NCBI RefSeq assembly: GCF_010015445.1
Contig: NC_053129.1
Coordinates: 13,060,073 to 13,124,072 of the forward strand
Source: Perca fluviatilis
Lineage: Eukaryota > Chordata > Actinopteri > Perciformes > Percidae
Direction of reading: 5' to 3'
DNA length: 64,000 bases
The notes under the pieces are model-generated. The model saw only the letters and a program-made list of their open reading frames with translations. It had not been told where the DNA came from and made no database searches. How positions within the stretch are numbered: the first letter of the stretch is position 1; every line of letters starts with the position of its first letter. The position numbers and the translations under genes are program-made. This document shows, piece after piece, positions 10,480 through 21,713 of this stretch.

Positions 10480-11235
10480 ACGCATTTTGAGCTATCCGCG
10501 TGTATGTCTACGCTGTATCGCTGTATACAGCGGACGGCAGTCTGCAACGTCACAGCATAAACATACACCCCCCTTTTTTAAAGCCACGTGGCGTGTTATC
10601 GTGAGGCTACGTGTTATCGCGACACTACGGTTGGGTTTAGGAAATCTCACACGCAAGTTGGGTTTAGGAAAAGAAGAAACGGTGGGGATTAGGAAAAGAA
10701 GAACGGGATTGGGTTCAGGAAAAGAAGAACCGTTGGGATTAGGAAAAGAAGAACGGGGTTGGGTTTAGGAAAAGAAGAACCGTTGGGATTAGGAAAAGAA
10801 GAACAGGGTTGGGTTTAGGAAAAGAAGAACCGTTGGGATTAGGAAAAGAAGAACAGGGTTGGGTTTAGGAAAAGAAGAACCGTTGGGATTAGGAAAAGAA
10901 GAACAGGGTTGGGTTTAGGAAAAGAAGAACCGTTGGGATTAGGAAAAGAAGAACAGGGTTGGGTTCAGGAAAACAACAAACATGGAAAGTAAACACCACA
11001 CATGGATCACGATCCCCACTCTCCTGGGTGAAAGTCCTGTGTTTTACCCATCCTCCCTATGTGGATTTTCGGCCTTTCATACTACTCGCAACGGCGTCAA
11101 TTCACACGCAATCACAAGGTAATGTAAGTCAATGGAGGCCAATCGGCGTTCATAAACACGCTAAAAAGCGAGTATGCGTCTTGATAACACACCAAAATGG
11201 CATACGAATTGGCGTGTAATACATACGCCACTTCA
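10480..11235. repeat. Dispersed teleost-type repeat unit carrying a minisatellite
   Basis: The flanks of the minisatellite (from GAGCTATCCGCGTGTATG to ATTGGCGTGTAATACATACG) have the look of a middle-repetitive fish element, with mirrored CGTGT/ATACG-type motifs at its ends. I cannot name the family. There is no coding sequence. Confidence 0.4.
10631..10974. repeat. Minisatellite with 50-bp higher-order unit
   Basis: About 6 to 7 copies of a 50-bp unit made of two related 25-bp halves, GGGTTGGGTTTAGGAAAAG(AAGAAC) and CGTTGGGATTAGGAAAAG(AAGAACA). Copies are nearly identical from 10740 on and more diverged at the left edge (10631-10730). Confidence 0.92.
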
Positions 11236-11499
11236 GGAGATCAGTCTGCCCAAATAGGAATTTTGTAATGATCTTAAAATATGTGTCAACACTAGGAGTC
11301 AGATGGATTTCAGCGAAAGACTTCATATCAAGCTGGCGTGTTGCCGTGTTTCTCAATTTAAGGAGCCCGAGATTTATGGAAGAGAGAAGACAGGACTGAA
11401 TGTTGGAGCAAAGAGGCTCTTCTGCCCCAGGAAGTGCACCTGTGATCTAGGGGGGGCTTCAGCTGGTGACAAGAGGAGGGTGGGTGTGCTGATGATGTG

Positions 11500-11710
11500 G
11501 CAGGCTCAGCTCAGCCACTTGTGCGTGACCTGTTAATGGCCTAGCGGGTATTTGATGACAGTTGCAAGAATCTGAGGCTCAGGGTGTCCTTTACAGCCAT
11601 TAAATCTTTGTCTGATTTATGGTCAGCTCCGCAGGGCATGTTTCTTAGTAGCCTCCCATGAACTCTGATCTATGAGGCGGGTGTTAAGAAATAATTATGA
11701 CACAATATTT
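11500..11710. promoter_or_regulatory. Candidate conserved non-coding element
   Basis: Repeat-free, balanced composition and rich in homeodomain/Hox-like cores: CTGTTAATGG, GCCATTAAA, GATTTATGG and AATAATTATG. No ORF of note. Conservation is inferred from texture only. Confidence 0.3.
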
Positions 11711-13600
11711 TCCTGTAATCTTTCCATGTCAACAAAAAGGACAGGAGCACCTCCGACGACTCTCTCTCCATTTCTGCAGGGATATACAGGCACAGAAACA
11801 GACACACACACACTCATGTGAACACATGCGTACACTTCAAAATTTGTGTATAACGCTGCGTGCTTGTGTGAGATACTGAGAAGGCTCGATAGACTGAGTG
11901 TCGAGCCAAAATGAAAGGACAGGCTCTGCGATGTCTTGTAAATGTCTATCGGTTCTTTATATGATCTGTGGCGATGTCCCTTGGCTCTGGCCAACACATA
12001 ACCAAACGCAGGACAGTTATTCACAGCTGCCTTAGGCGGACAGTTTTAAAGGCTGAGGACTTTTTGGGGAACTTAAATTAACACTTGACCTAAACACCTG
12101 CTAAACAGTGGCACCAAAGAAACGATGGAAAACACCCAAACTAGAATACACAAACAGTATGTTGACAATTCTGCACGTCACGATTTACAGCCAATGCCAA
12201 CAGCCAGTGCCAATACAGGAAGTAGTGTACCCTATATGCAGCAAAGCAGAAAGTAAGGGTGAGAATGAGGTGAGTCCAGTGGTTACATACTGTAGTCCAG
12301 ACATGGCTGTAACAATAGCAGGACAGCTCAAAGTGTATCTACTGTATTAGTAAGAAACCAGCAGTTACTATGATGTATTGAAGTTGAGATCTCCACTTTT
12401 GAGCAAAGTTGCAATTGTAAGCATATCAAACACTTCATTTCCTGAATTCTGGTGAATTTTTCTAGTTGTGCTTTTTCTGCATCAATTTATGGTGCAAGTT
12501 AAACATCACAGGAGCAGAAGTTTTGGAATGCTAACAAATTAATAATTGTTTAATTTTGTTTAAAAAAAAAAAAAAAGGAAATTGTTTCACTTTAGACAGT
12601 CTGGGCAGGAAGTGTAGTCTGGGACTTTGGCTCTTTATTCAGAACTGGAACTGAGTGTAAAACAATCCATGTACCCACAGAGCCAGTCACTAGTTCAATG
12701 GACCATATGCATGTGTAGAAGTGTCACAGGACAGTCATCAATTCCATTCTATAGAGTTTTCCTTTAAATGTCATTGAAAGCGGTGCACAAATCCAAGGTT
12801 TTCCCTAGGTTTGTGGAAGATTTAGGGGTCCTCCCCCAAGAAAATGTTATATTTTAATAAAAGAAAATGCAATTTCACATAATTTTGAAGCATTATTATT
12901 ACCAAATCTGTGTCTACAACGTTGGAGAAGCTAGAGCAGATAATAAATAAATAACACGCAAAACGTGTAAAGTCAAAAGTTGCTAAAGAAGTCCACTTGG
13001 GACCAACCACAATCATTAGATCTGATAAAAGTCATTAAGATTTGTTAGGTTTGATGCTCACATTGATTTTACATTAATTTGGCTTTGGTGCTGCCCAAAA
13101 CGACTTGGGTGCTGCACCGAAGCCTTATAATGGTAGGGAAAAACGTGTAACTGTAGGATTAAATCCTCTTACACACAGTCAGGGTTAACATGTTTCTGCT
13201 GCAACCTTATTGTCTTTGATTTGGGTGTATGAGCAATTAGAACTACTGGTCAGCAGTGTGCTGGTTACTGATCCACAGCAGACGCTGCTGGAGGTGACTG
13301 ACAGGGTCATGCCTGAGTGTGTGTGGGTTTGTATGTGTATGTATCTTCTCTGTGTGTGTATGCTTTCATGTAACAAAAATAGTGCCCCTTCCTGGGCCTC
13401 AGCTCTGACATTCTGCTGCTAATAGGGAAGGTGCGTGTGAGTGTCCATATGTATGTAGCCCTGATGTAGCCCTTGCCTGACCGTGGCCCTGTCCAAGTCT
13501 TAGCATGCTCATTTATAGCCAAGCAGCCCATCAATCTTAATAGAGGAGAGAAGTGCAAAGAGCCGATGAAATGCCAGACATGATCACTATTCACTCAACG
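11711..13600. other. Intergenic unique sequence with one possible old element
   Basis: No exon recognised. 12801-13145 is bounded by weakly inverted ends (GGTTTTCCCTA / TAGGGAAAAAC), suggesting an old non-autonomous DNA transposon. 13205-13330 contains CTTTGAT and AGCAATTAG cores, and 13500-13590 contains CATTTATAG and CATCAATCTTAATAG; both are possible regulatory blocks. Confidence 0.4.
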
Positions 13601-13858
13601 GGGGCGAGGAGAGAGAGGAAAGATGAGAGGAGGGGTGATGGAGGAGGAAGGGTGAGGGAGCACAGAGGGAGTGAAAGTGAGGAGGGAGGGAGCCTGGAAG
13701 AAGGATGGGGTGAAAGCGAGAGAGAGGTTGCATGTTGTTTATCCCTGTAGGTGATAATAATCATCTGATCCTGTCTCGCTGCTTGAGTGACGACAAAGGC
13801 CGCATGAAAACTGCTGAACAAGGTGAGAGCCAGAACATGCACTCTTTGTGTCACACGC

Positions 13859-13894
<36 letters not shown>

Positions 13895-14085
13895 ACACAC
13901 ACACACACACACAAATCTTTAAGTGTTTTCTTTCTTATCAAGGTCCTTAAAGTTTGGAACAATTTGGCTCAAAGCTTCTTTGCTTGCACATAGTGTATCA
14001 CCGGCGGTGCTGGATGGGTCACATGCCGGGCGTTAGATCACACTGTGCTTTGTGTACGTGATGTGGCCATGAGACCTGACCTGGA

Positions 14086-14158
<73 letters not shown>

Positions 14159-14160
14159 CT
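13601..14160. repeat. Purine-rich tract and two CA/TG microsatellites
   Basis: 13606-13732 is strongly purine-biased on the + strand (GGAGAG/GAGGGAGGG). 13852-13913 is (CA)n with GC and AGAC interruptions. 14087-14157 is an uninterrupted (TG)35. Confidence 0.9.
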
Positions 14161-15924
14161 CAGTGGGGGTAGGAGGTCTGCTGAGAGGAGGGGAATGGCA
14201 AGAGGATATTTGGCAACTTGCTGCGAGACACAGGACACTGCGTCTTCATACAACAGAACTGTCGCTGTCCCGGCTGCAAGAGGGATTTAGTGTGGCAATA
14301 TTAACAGATTGACGGCGGCCATGTTTACCTGCTAACATCACAATATGATTCGGGAAATAATGCAAGTAAGGCAGAGCTCATACTTTGAGTATAGCATAAG
14401 AAAAATGCCCTTAGTCCAAGTTAGCATAAATACAGCCACAGTACATACCTGTAGATATGAATATGACGTCCATTAATAGAGTCCACACCTGCAGCCATTT
14501 TCACACTTGCAGGTTCATTGTTGAGTACAAATGTCTGTATAAGGCACTGTGTTTGTGGCATTCACACTCCTATCTCTTACTGTAAATACTCAATCCGACT
14601 TTTGCAACCAGATAGAAGTCGGCTAAGCATTGTGTAGGCCCCTGGAGAATTTCTCTCATCAGTTTTATCAGTTGCTACTTCCAATTATAGAACTGTACTG
14701 CCTGTTTTACACAGCCCAAGAGCACTCAAACCACACTCAAGTAAAAAAAAAGAAAAAAATGGACAGGATGTAAGATGTTGTCTCTCATTCAATTCATCTT
14801 GTGGTGCTGTTGATTTTGGAGGTTCAGTAAAGCATTATGTTGGATTTCCATCCTGTATGCAGCTGGACTGAATCTGTATTAATAATCTAGAGGGAAGATC
14901 TGAGAAATGTCTTCTGCAACTTAAAATTAGGCTCATTTACATTATTTTCTTATCTCTAGCAATTTAAAATAAATATTTTTAGCAAAAGTGATGATGCTTA
15001 AAGATAGGTTCACATTTTCCAAGTCTGTCTTAAAACAATATTCACAAGGACACATTAAAACAGTTGTTGGTTGCTATAATCATTCCTCCTGTTCATACTG
15101 GCTGTGACAAGATCCCTTTCTAAAACAATTCCAATGTAAGAGATGGAGGACTAAATTTACAGTCCTTGTTTTAAGAAGTTATGTGTTCTAACCTTTAGCC
15201 AAAGATAATATGAGGCTACAGAAGTCTGACTTAGAAAATCAAACATCTTCCAAAGTTAGTTTTTTTTAGTACAGATGACAGAAGAAAGTTTCCTTGCTGA
15301 GCTGCAGTGGAGCGGTAGTAACACAAAGAGGGATATTTGTACTAAAAGGACTTTAACTTTAGAAGACGCCAACTTTATTGGTCTAACTCAGACTGCTGAG
15401 GCCTCATATTAGCTTTAACTGGACTCAAAAATGCATTTTGGCACAGAACGAGGACTGTGGATTTTGTTCCCGATCTCTTCCATTGGAATCAATTCAGGAA
15501 CAGATCTCTTCCAGGTCAGAAAAGGAGAAATAGGTTCCCATGTACCTGCAGGGTGTCTAGTTATGAATACATTTTCATAACTGCTAAACCAGACCAACAT
15601 ACAAAGACAAAACAGCTCGCATATTCATATAACTTTGACACCAGCAATCAAATGGAAACGTCATTGATATGGTACAACCACTCTTTATTGCTGAAAAACA
15701 GGCAAATAAAATTTTTTAGGCTCATTATATACTGTAACTTTTTTCTATTTTGTTTCGCAACAGTTTCCTGCAATAGCCAAATGAAACTAGTTTATATATC
15801 AAATGCAAGGTTATTAAATGGATGGCAATCACTCTAACTGACATAGATGGCAATCTGATAATACTAGCTAATTGAAAGCAAAAGTCATCAAAACCCCATT
15901 TTACTGATCATTATCGTCATCCAT
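14161..15924. other. Intergenic sequence with a truncated DNA-transposon-like repeat
   Basis: No exon recognised. From about 14999 (TTAAAGATAGGTTCACATTTT) to about 15480 the sequence has the feel of a common fish middle-repetitive element that begins at a TTAA, but no matching right terminus is seen. The rest is unique. Confidence 0.35.
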
Positions 15925-16495
15925 CTCATCCCATGAGGACATCATCATCACTGACGACACCAGCAGCCAACGGGTCAATAAGAGATGGAGGCACAATAGG
16001 CTTCAAAATCCATACCTCTTACTTCTCCCACCCCTGTATGACCCCCGTCATACAGGTCTTCCAGGATACCAGCTCAGCTGCCCGCTAGACACAGGCCTCT
16101 CAATAGTTCACCCGCTGGATGTGGGGGATGAGCGAGTGAGTCTTAGCAGGGGGGCAGGTGAGCAAAACCCACACTCGACTCGCTGCTGAGGGTCTCTCGT
16201 CTCTCGCCAGCTGCTCCTGCACTTCCGGCTTCACCTTCCACTCGTCACCCAGCTGACTGTAAAAAGATTCTTGGGCTAATTGCTATGTTTTCCAAATCTT
16301 GCATTCTAGTCAATATACAAAACATGCCAAATGATCTAAAAATCCATCCACCAACCTGAAAGCCTTTTGAAATTTGGGGTTCTTGTGGAGCTTTTTGAGC
16401 GGGGCCACCTTGCTCTTAAAGGCGCTGGTACAGTCCTCACCACTTAAATGACAAGATGAAGTACCCAACCACCGAGGATGCCATCTTTTTAACAC
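15925..16495 (-). pseudogene. Decayed transposon-derived gene fragment with an intact-looking intron
   Basis: Minus-strand reading shows GEDCTSAFKSKVAPLKKLHK (within 16350-16495) running through KNPKFQKAF. An apparent 99-bp GT-AG intron (16257-16355) follows, then SQLGDEWKVKPEVQEQLAR and SLIPHIQRVNY before a stop at 16100-16102. Beyond the stop, ILKPIVPPSLIDPLAAG-VVSDDDD is in another frame. The order (GCDTTSAFKG-like motif, PKFQKAFxQLGDxW, LPPC-like motif, L-PHIQRVNY, L-P-PSL-D, acidic tail) recalls a multicopy, uncharacterised protein family common in fish, cnidarian and mollusc genomes and probably mobile-element-derived. Frameshifts and stops make it non-functional. The function of the parent family is unknown to me. 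Confidence 0.45.
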
Positions 16496-18278
16496 CCTCC
16501 TTTCATGCCCTGAAATACTGATTGTATTAATTTCAGATTTGAGCCATATCTGAAGACATGCACAATCTACTTTATGTAACTGAAACCAGAATCTCTAAAT
16601 CCCACAGCTCTTTGTGGACACATTCATTTAAGTATTTTACATTACACCTTTAATCTAGAATTTAAACATTTTACAAACTCAGTAAAGCCAGATGAAGCAA
16701 CAGTTCTATGTTTTGATTAAGCTTAAAAAAAAAAAAATTGTTCACTTGTTGGTCCAAGCAAGATAAATCAAGCACACATCAAAGCAGTTCAAATATTTAA
16801 AACCCTATCCATGTATTGTATATTTTGCCTGCCGGTCTGAAAGCCAGGACCACAGAGGGCAGTGCGGCGAGTTGAACCTGGGAAAGCCTGCAACAGCTGT
16901 GAGAAACCATCAGATCTGCCATTCCTCACACTTCAACAGTCAACGAGAAAGCGATTTACGACGGCCGGAGAGGGAGAGAAAAAGACGAGGAGAAAGGAGG
17001 ACAGAGGGGGGAAAAAAGGACAGACAGGGGAGAAGGAGACATAAACAGAGAACACGCGGGAGAAATAATGAAATAAACAGAGGAGAGGAGAAAAGACAGA
17101 GGAGCTGAAGGGAGATGTGATAAAGCAAGCGAAATAACAGAGGAAAGAAAGATAAATAGAGGAAAAGGAGAGAGTGACAGGAAAAAAGAGAGAGAGAACA
17201 AGATGGCTGACTGAGATAGAGTATGTTTGGAGCTAGAGTTCAACATGACAAACTCACAGATTCAACTTTTTTTAAATATGATAATAACACATCTATCAAC
17301 CGTACAGTATGTATTATACAGGTGTATGATCCTGTTTTCTGATTCTGATCCCTGGCCCACAAAACACACATCGGAGGAGGAATAGACCACTTGATCAGCA
17401 TGGTCAATTGACAGTTCAAATGTATGATCGAATTAACAACATCCACCTTTATATAACAAATAGTGTTAAACATTTGGAACACATGGGGAATTGCTGAAGG
17501 GGTAGGTATCTTCATCTGACACGGCTGTGGGGGTACCTCCGACCATAAGGGTTGGGAACCACTAACATACACGACAGGCACACAAACCCAAGACTCTAAA
17601 ACACACATCAGGTCCAAGGCCGTGCCTCGTACAGGGACAGCTGAGAGAATAGCAGCACAGTGCTCCAGCCATACGCCCTGGCAGGCGGCCTAATGACAGG
17701 CTCAGACACTCGGGTATAACAGCATCTTTCCATATGCTTCGACTGAAGAGATGATTGTGGTAAACTACATTCCCTACAGCAATGTTAAAATTGTCAGGCA
17801 AACTGCAGAATGATGCTCCAAAGCTTCACCAGTGCAGGTGTGGCTTTGACCTCATGTCCATCAGGCAGGTAACACTGTCCCTACACACTGATCCGACCTG
17901 CTGCTCCAACAAATGAAAGATATTTCCTTCTACACCTTCACACATACGCACATTTAATCCGGTCACGTTCTCAACGTCTGTCTGCTTGTCTTGTCTGCGG
18001 TGGGTTGGCGGTGTGGAAAGCTTCATTTATTTGGTCTTTTAATACAAGCTGACCCCTGTCCCCTGGTGTGTGCGTGCGTGCGTGCGTGTGTGCGTGTGTG
18101 TGTACAGGTCCAGAGAGCACTCTCCCATGACAACTACGTCAACGACCCAGAGACGGTGTCGACAGAAGACCACACCACACGGGGAGAACACACACATTAA
18201 CTCAACACACATGCACACAAATACACTTTAACACATATACACTCGTATATCCAACAAAAAACATATAGCACATAGGAG

Positions 18279-18281
<3 letters not shown>
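16496..18281. other. Intergenic sequence with a 270-bp purine-rich tract
   Basis: 16960-17212 is almost pure purine on the + strand (GGAGAGGGAGAGAAA, GAGGGGGGAAAAAAGGAC and so on), able to form triplex-type structures. The GGGGGTACCTCCGACCATAAGG / GGGTTGGGAACCAC stretch at 17530-17563 resembles an end of a common fish repeat. No exon recognised. Confidence 0.5.

Positions 18282-18349
<68 letters not shown>
18282..18349. repeat. (TG)34 microsatellite
   Basis: Uninterrupted TG dinucleotide run. A looser GCGTGCGT run lies at 18068-18101. Confidence 0.97.
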
Positions 18350-18351
<2 letters not shown>

Positions 18352-18394
18352 ATGTGTGTTTTGGTCTTGAGGAAATCTTCAGCATGTGTTAGAT

Positions 18395-18640
18395 GAATCC
18401 CTGGGGCTCTCACTCAACTCTGATTGGCTGGCCGGCTTGCGGTGTTTGTTTCCACAGCGACAAAGCTGTCACTGCCTCCTACCACCCAGGTAGAGCTGTC
18501 AATCACACTGGCTCCCAGCCAACCACACGCAGGCCTCGCTGCAACCAATCACAACGCAGATCCTGTCTGCGAGGTAGTTTTCTACCAACTGCACCAATCG
18601 TCTGATTAATAATAATCATGATAGTGAGAAATTAGAAATG
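18395..18640. promoter_or_regulatory. Candidate regulatory block with clustered CCAAT/ATTGG and PBX-MEIS-like motifs
   Basis: Within 200 bp: CTGATTGGCTGG, CTGTCAATCAC (reverse complement contains TGATTGACAG, a PBX/MEIS-like core), GCCAACCACAC, AACCAATCACAAC, CACCAATCG and TGTTTGTTTCC (forkhead-like). GC-rich, not repeat-like, not coding. Confidence 0.35.
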
Positions 18641-20580
18641 GCTTTTCTAAACAAAGTTAGAATGTTTTACTAGAAGTAAAGGAAAATATTTAACGAGCTT
18701 CTGCGTCATGTTGGAAACAACACTGGTTTCTAATCGGATTTAGAGACGATCATAAAGGTTTATTTTAAAAGGATGAAATATTTTAGTACTAAAATTTAAA
18801 ACAGCAGTGTTTAATCACAACTTGGCCTTTGCGTAAAAAGAAATTGGCAGAATCCAGTTCTTTAATCACAACCTTCCATTTGGTGCTGTTCAATCTGCAT
18901 TTCGTCATACCTTAACTCACATCATCATCATTATTATTATTGTTGTTATCATCATTGCCACTCTTATTTATGACTCCAGAGGGTGTGTTGCCAAACACCC
19001 ATTATCCATCTTTGCAAGCTGACTTCACTTTTCAAATCAAAGAACAGTACATATGGGTGTAGTTGATTGTCAATAGTCAAAGGCTGGATGTAAAATAGTC
19101 TGGCTCAACGGAGGTACATTTCTGGGATAAAGCCTGACATCCGCAGTGTCTCTCACACGCTGGATGCCCACCCTTCCGCTATCTCTTCTATCAGTTTTGC
19201 AAAGGCACCATTGCTGCATCTAGGGCTTACCTCTTCAATAGGGGGTCTGAGGTCAGTCAGTGCAGGGGGGCCTCCAAAGTATTGTTAATTTTTGAAAGTT
19301 TAAAAAAAAAATTAAAAAGTCTTAACATGAATCCAACATATTATTAGCAAACATAAATCCCCACTGCTTACTGGCTTATCCACATACACAGTTAATCCTG
19401 AGGGTTTTACATGAAAACATGATACATATAAAATCATGCCAACAATTAGTAGGCTATTTTAAAAGCTTAGTATTCTATGCAAAAATGTATAAAGGCTTTA
19501 GGCTGCCCTACACATTATTGTAAGCCCAGTTACATTAATTATGCAACTCTTTTATACAATATATGTAGTAGGGGGTCCCTGCTCCGTCTCTCTTTCAGTT
19601 AAGGGGTCCTTGGCTTAAAAAAGGTTAAAGAAATACAAACATCACAGAATAGATAAGCCATGTAGCCAGACCATACTCAGGTGCTGACACAGCGCTGTGG
19701 AGATAGGTCTGGCAATGTGAGCCTAGATTTCAAATAACAGTAATGTATAGTATAAGGGGTGGAACACACAAAAAGGTAAAAGTGACATTAATTGGTTTGT
19801 GTCATTAATGTCATTATTAAAGACATGGTTTCATTAAAACATTTTGTTGTAAAAACATTATCACGACGACAACAACTAGCTACTTCACGACATCCCCAAA
19901 CTCTTTTGTTATAGTTCAGATTGAGAAAAATTGCATACAGTATTGTGTGTTTAAGATGATCATTTGTATTCATTTTTGATTTATTGATATGCATGTGTAT
20001 GTTTGTGTGTGTTCAGGTCACAGAGATAACCATCGGTGTCTCTAAAAGATAATTAAGCTGCGACCTAGAAGGTTGTTTAAATTTTTAAAAAAAAATTTTA
20101 GAATCCCTAAACCCTCTGGATGAACAAAATATTCCGCCCACTGCACGACGAGCCTGCAAATGTTGGCAGTCACCCTAAAATGTCTCGGATTTGTTTTGTT
20201 TTTTTTAAATCGGTAAATGTGATAATGTAATTATGTGTGTCTGTCTGTGGTTTGTTAACACATTGTTGTGGGTAATCCTTGTCCTTGCTCAGCAGTCACA
20301 CACACCGCTGTACACACACAGAACAGTTTGTCCCCTGTGGGCTACAGTAGCTCCCTCAGTGTGTTTGCGCCTCTGCTTAGCTGAATACAGTAAAGCCTTT
20401 TCACTGTAATCACGGATCAATAGTAATGATCAGAGAGCCAATCATCAATACTGTTCCATCTGTTACCATTTGGCCTGAGCAAAAAAACACACACACTGGG
20501 GCTGGGGAACACAACATGTCTGAATAGCCTCTAAAAAGGCTTGACAGCCGACACTTAAAGCTGCTCTGTGGATTAAATGA
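18641..20580. other. Intergenic sequence, no exon recognised
   Basis: Mostly unique AT-rich DNA. 19655-19728 (ACAGCGCTGTGG, AGGTCTGGCAATGTGAG) is a fragment related, in opposite orientation, to the repeat at 46136-46512. Confidence 0.5.
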
Positions 20581-20583
20581 CAA

Positions 20584-20587
<4 letters not shown>

Positions 20588-20626
<39 letters not shown>

Positions 20627-20640
20627 CATACACATACATA
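20588..20640. repeat. (TA)n-(CATA)n microsatellite at the Tc1 insertion point
   Basis: About 17 AT units grade into CATA units. The final TA (20639-20640) is the target dinucleotide of the Tc1 element that follows. Confidence 0.9.
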
Positions 20641-20777
20641 CAGTACTGTGCAAAAGTTTTAGGCAGGTATGACAAATGCTGTAAACTAAGAATGCTTTCA
20701 AAAATGGAAGTGTTAATAGTTTATTTTCATCAATTAACAAAATGCAGTGAATGAACAGAAGAGAAATCTAAATCAAA

Positions 20778-21664
20778 TCAATATTTGGTGTGACCACCCT
20801 TTGCCTTCAAGAAAGCATCAATTCTTCTAGGTACACTTGCACTAGGTTTTTGAAGGAACTCAGCAGGTAGGTTATTCCAAACCTCTTGGAGAACTAACCA
20901 CAGATCTTCTGTGGATGTAGGCTTCCTCAAATCCTTCTGTCTCTTCATGGTATCCCAGACAGAGTGGATGATGCTGAGATCAGGGCTCTGTGGGGGCCAG
21001 TCTTCACTTCCAGGACTTCTTGTTCTTCTTTACGCTGAAGATAGTTCTTAATGACCTTGGCTGTATGTTTGGGGTCGTTGTCCTGCTGCAGAATAAATCT
21101 GGGGCCAATCATACGCCTCCCTGATGGTACTGCATGATGTATAAGTATCTGCCTGTATTTCTCAGCATTGAGGACACCATTAATCCTGACCAAATCTCCA
21201 ACTCCATTTGCAGAAATGCAGCCCCAAACTTGCAAGGAACCTCTACCATGTTTCACTGTTGCCTGCAGACACTCATTATTGTACCAGTCTACAGCCCTTC
21301 GGCGAACAACCTGCCTCATGCTACAGCCAAATATTTCAAATTTTGACTCATTAGTCCAGAGCACCTGCTGCCATTTTTCTGCATCCCAGTTCCTATGTTT
21401 TCGTGCATAGTTGAGTCTCGTGGCCTTGTTTCTATGTCGAAGGTATGTTTTTTTGGCTGCAACTCTTCCATGAAGTGCACTTCTGGCCAGACTTCTCCGG
21501 ACAGTAGATGGGTGTACCTGGGTCCCACTGGTTTCTGCCAGTTCTGAGCTGATGGCACTGCTGGACATCTTCCGATTTCGAAGGGAAATAAGCTTGATGT
21601 GTTTTTCAAGTTTCCTCGGCCGACCACTGCGTCTACAATCCTCAACGTTCCTGACTTTTTGCAA
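20778..21664 (-). pseudogene. Tc1-family transposase, frameshifted and catalytically degenerate
   Basis: Reads GRPRKLEKHIKL (GRPR-type linker), a helix-turn-helix ending STVRRSLARSAL, then QQVLWTNESKFEIFG, QQDNDPKHTAKVIKNYL and, after a frameshift near 21002, DWPPQSPDLSIIHSVW and RRIDAFLKAKGGHTKY with a stop at 20778. The DDE triad is broken twice: the first Asp is Asn (WTNES for WTDES) and the third acidic residue is His (IIHSVW for an IIESVW-type motif). The second Asp (DNDPKH) is intact. The first N-terminal helix-turn-helix is missing; the ORF starts next to the inverted repeat, which suggests an internal deletion. Family role: cut-and-paste transposition at TA sites. This copy cannot do it. 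Confidence 0.9.
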
Positions 21665-21713
21665 GTGTACTTGAGAAAGAATTGATGCTTGTTTGAAGGC
21701 AGAGGGTAGTAAC

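Noticed and set aside
10631..10974. Interstitial telomere repeat (GGGTTTAGG, GGATTAGG motifs)
   Set aside because: The unit is 25/50 bp, not a hexamer or heptamer array, and vertebrate telomeres are TTAGGG.
10631..10974. CRISPR array
   Set aside because: Repeats are contiguous without unique spacers, and the genome is vertebrate.
21134..21410. + strand ORFs across the Tc1 element
   Set aside because: Shadows of the minus-strand transposase.
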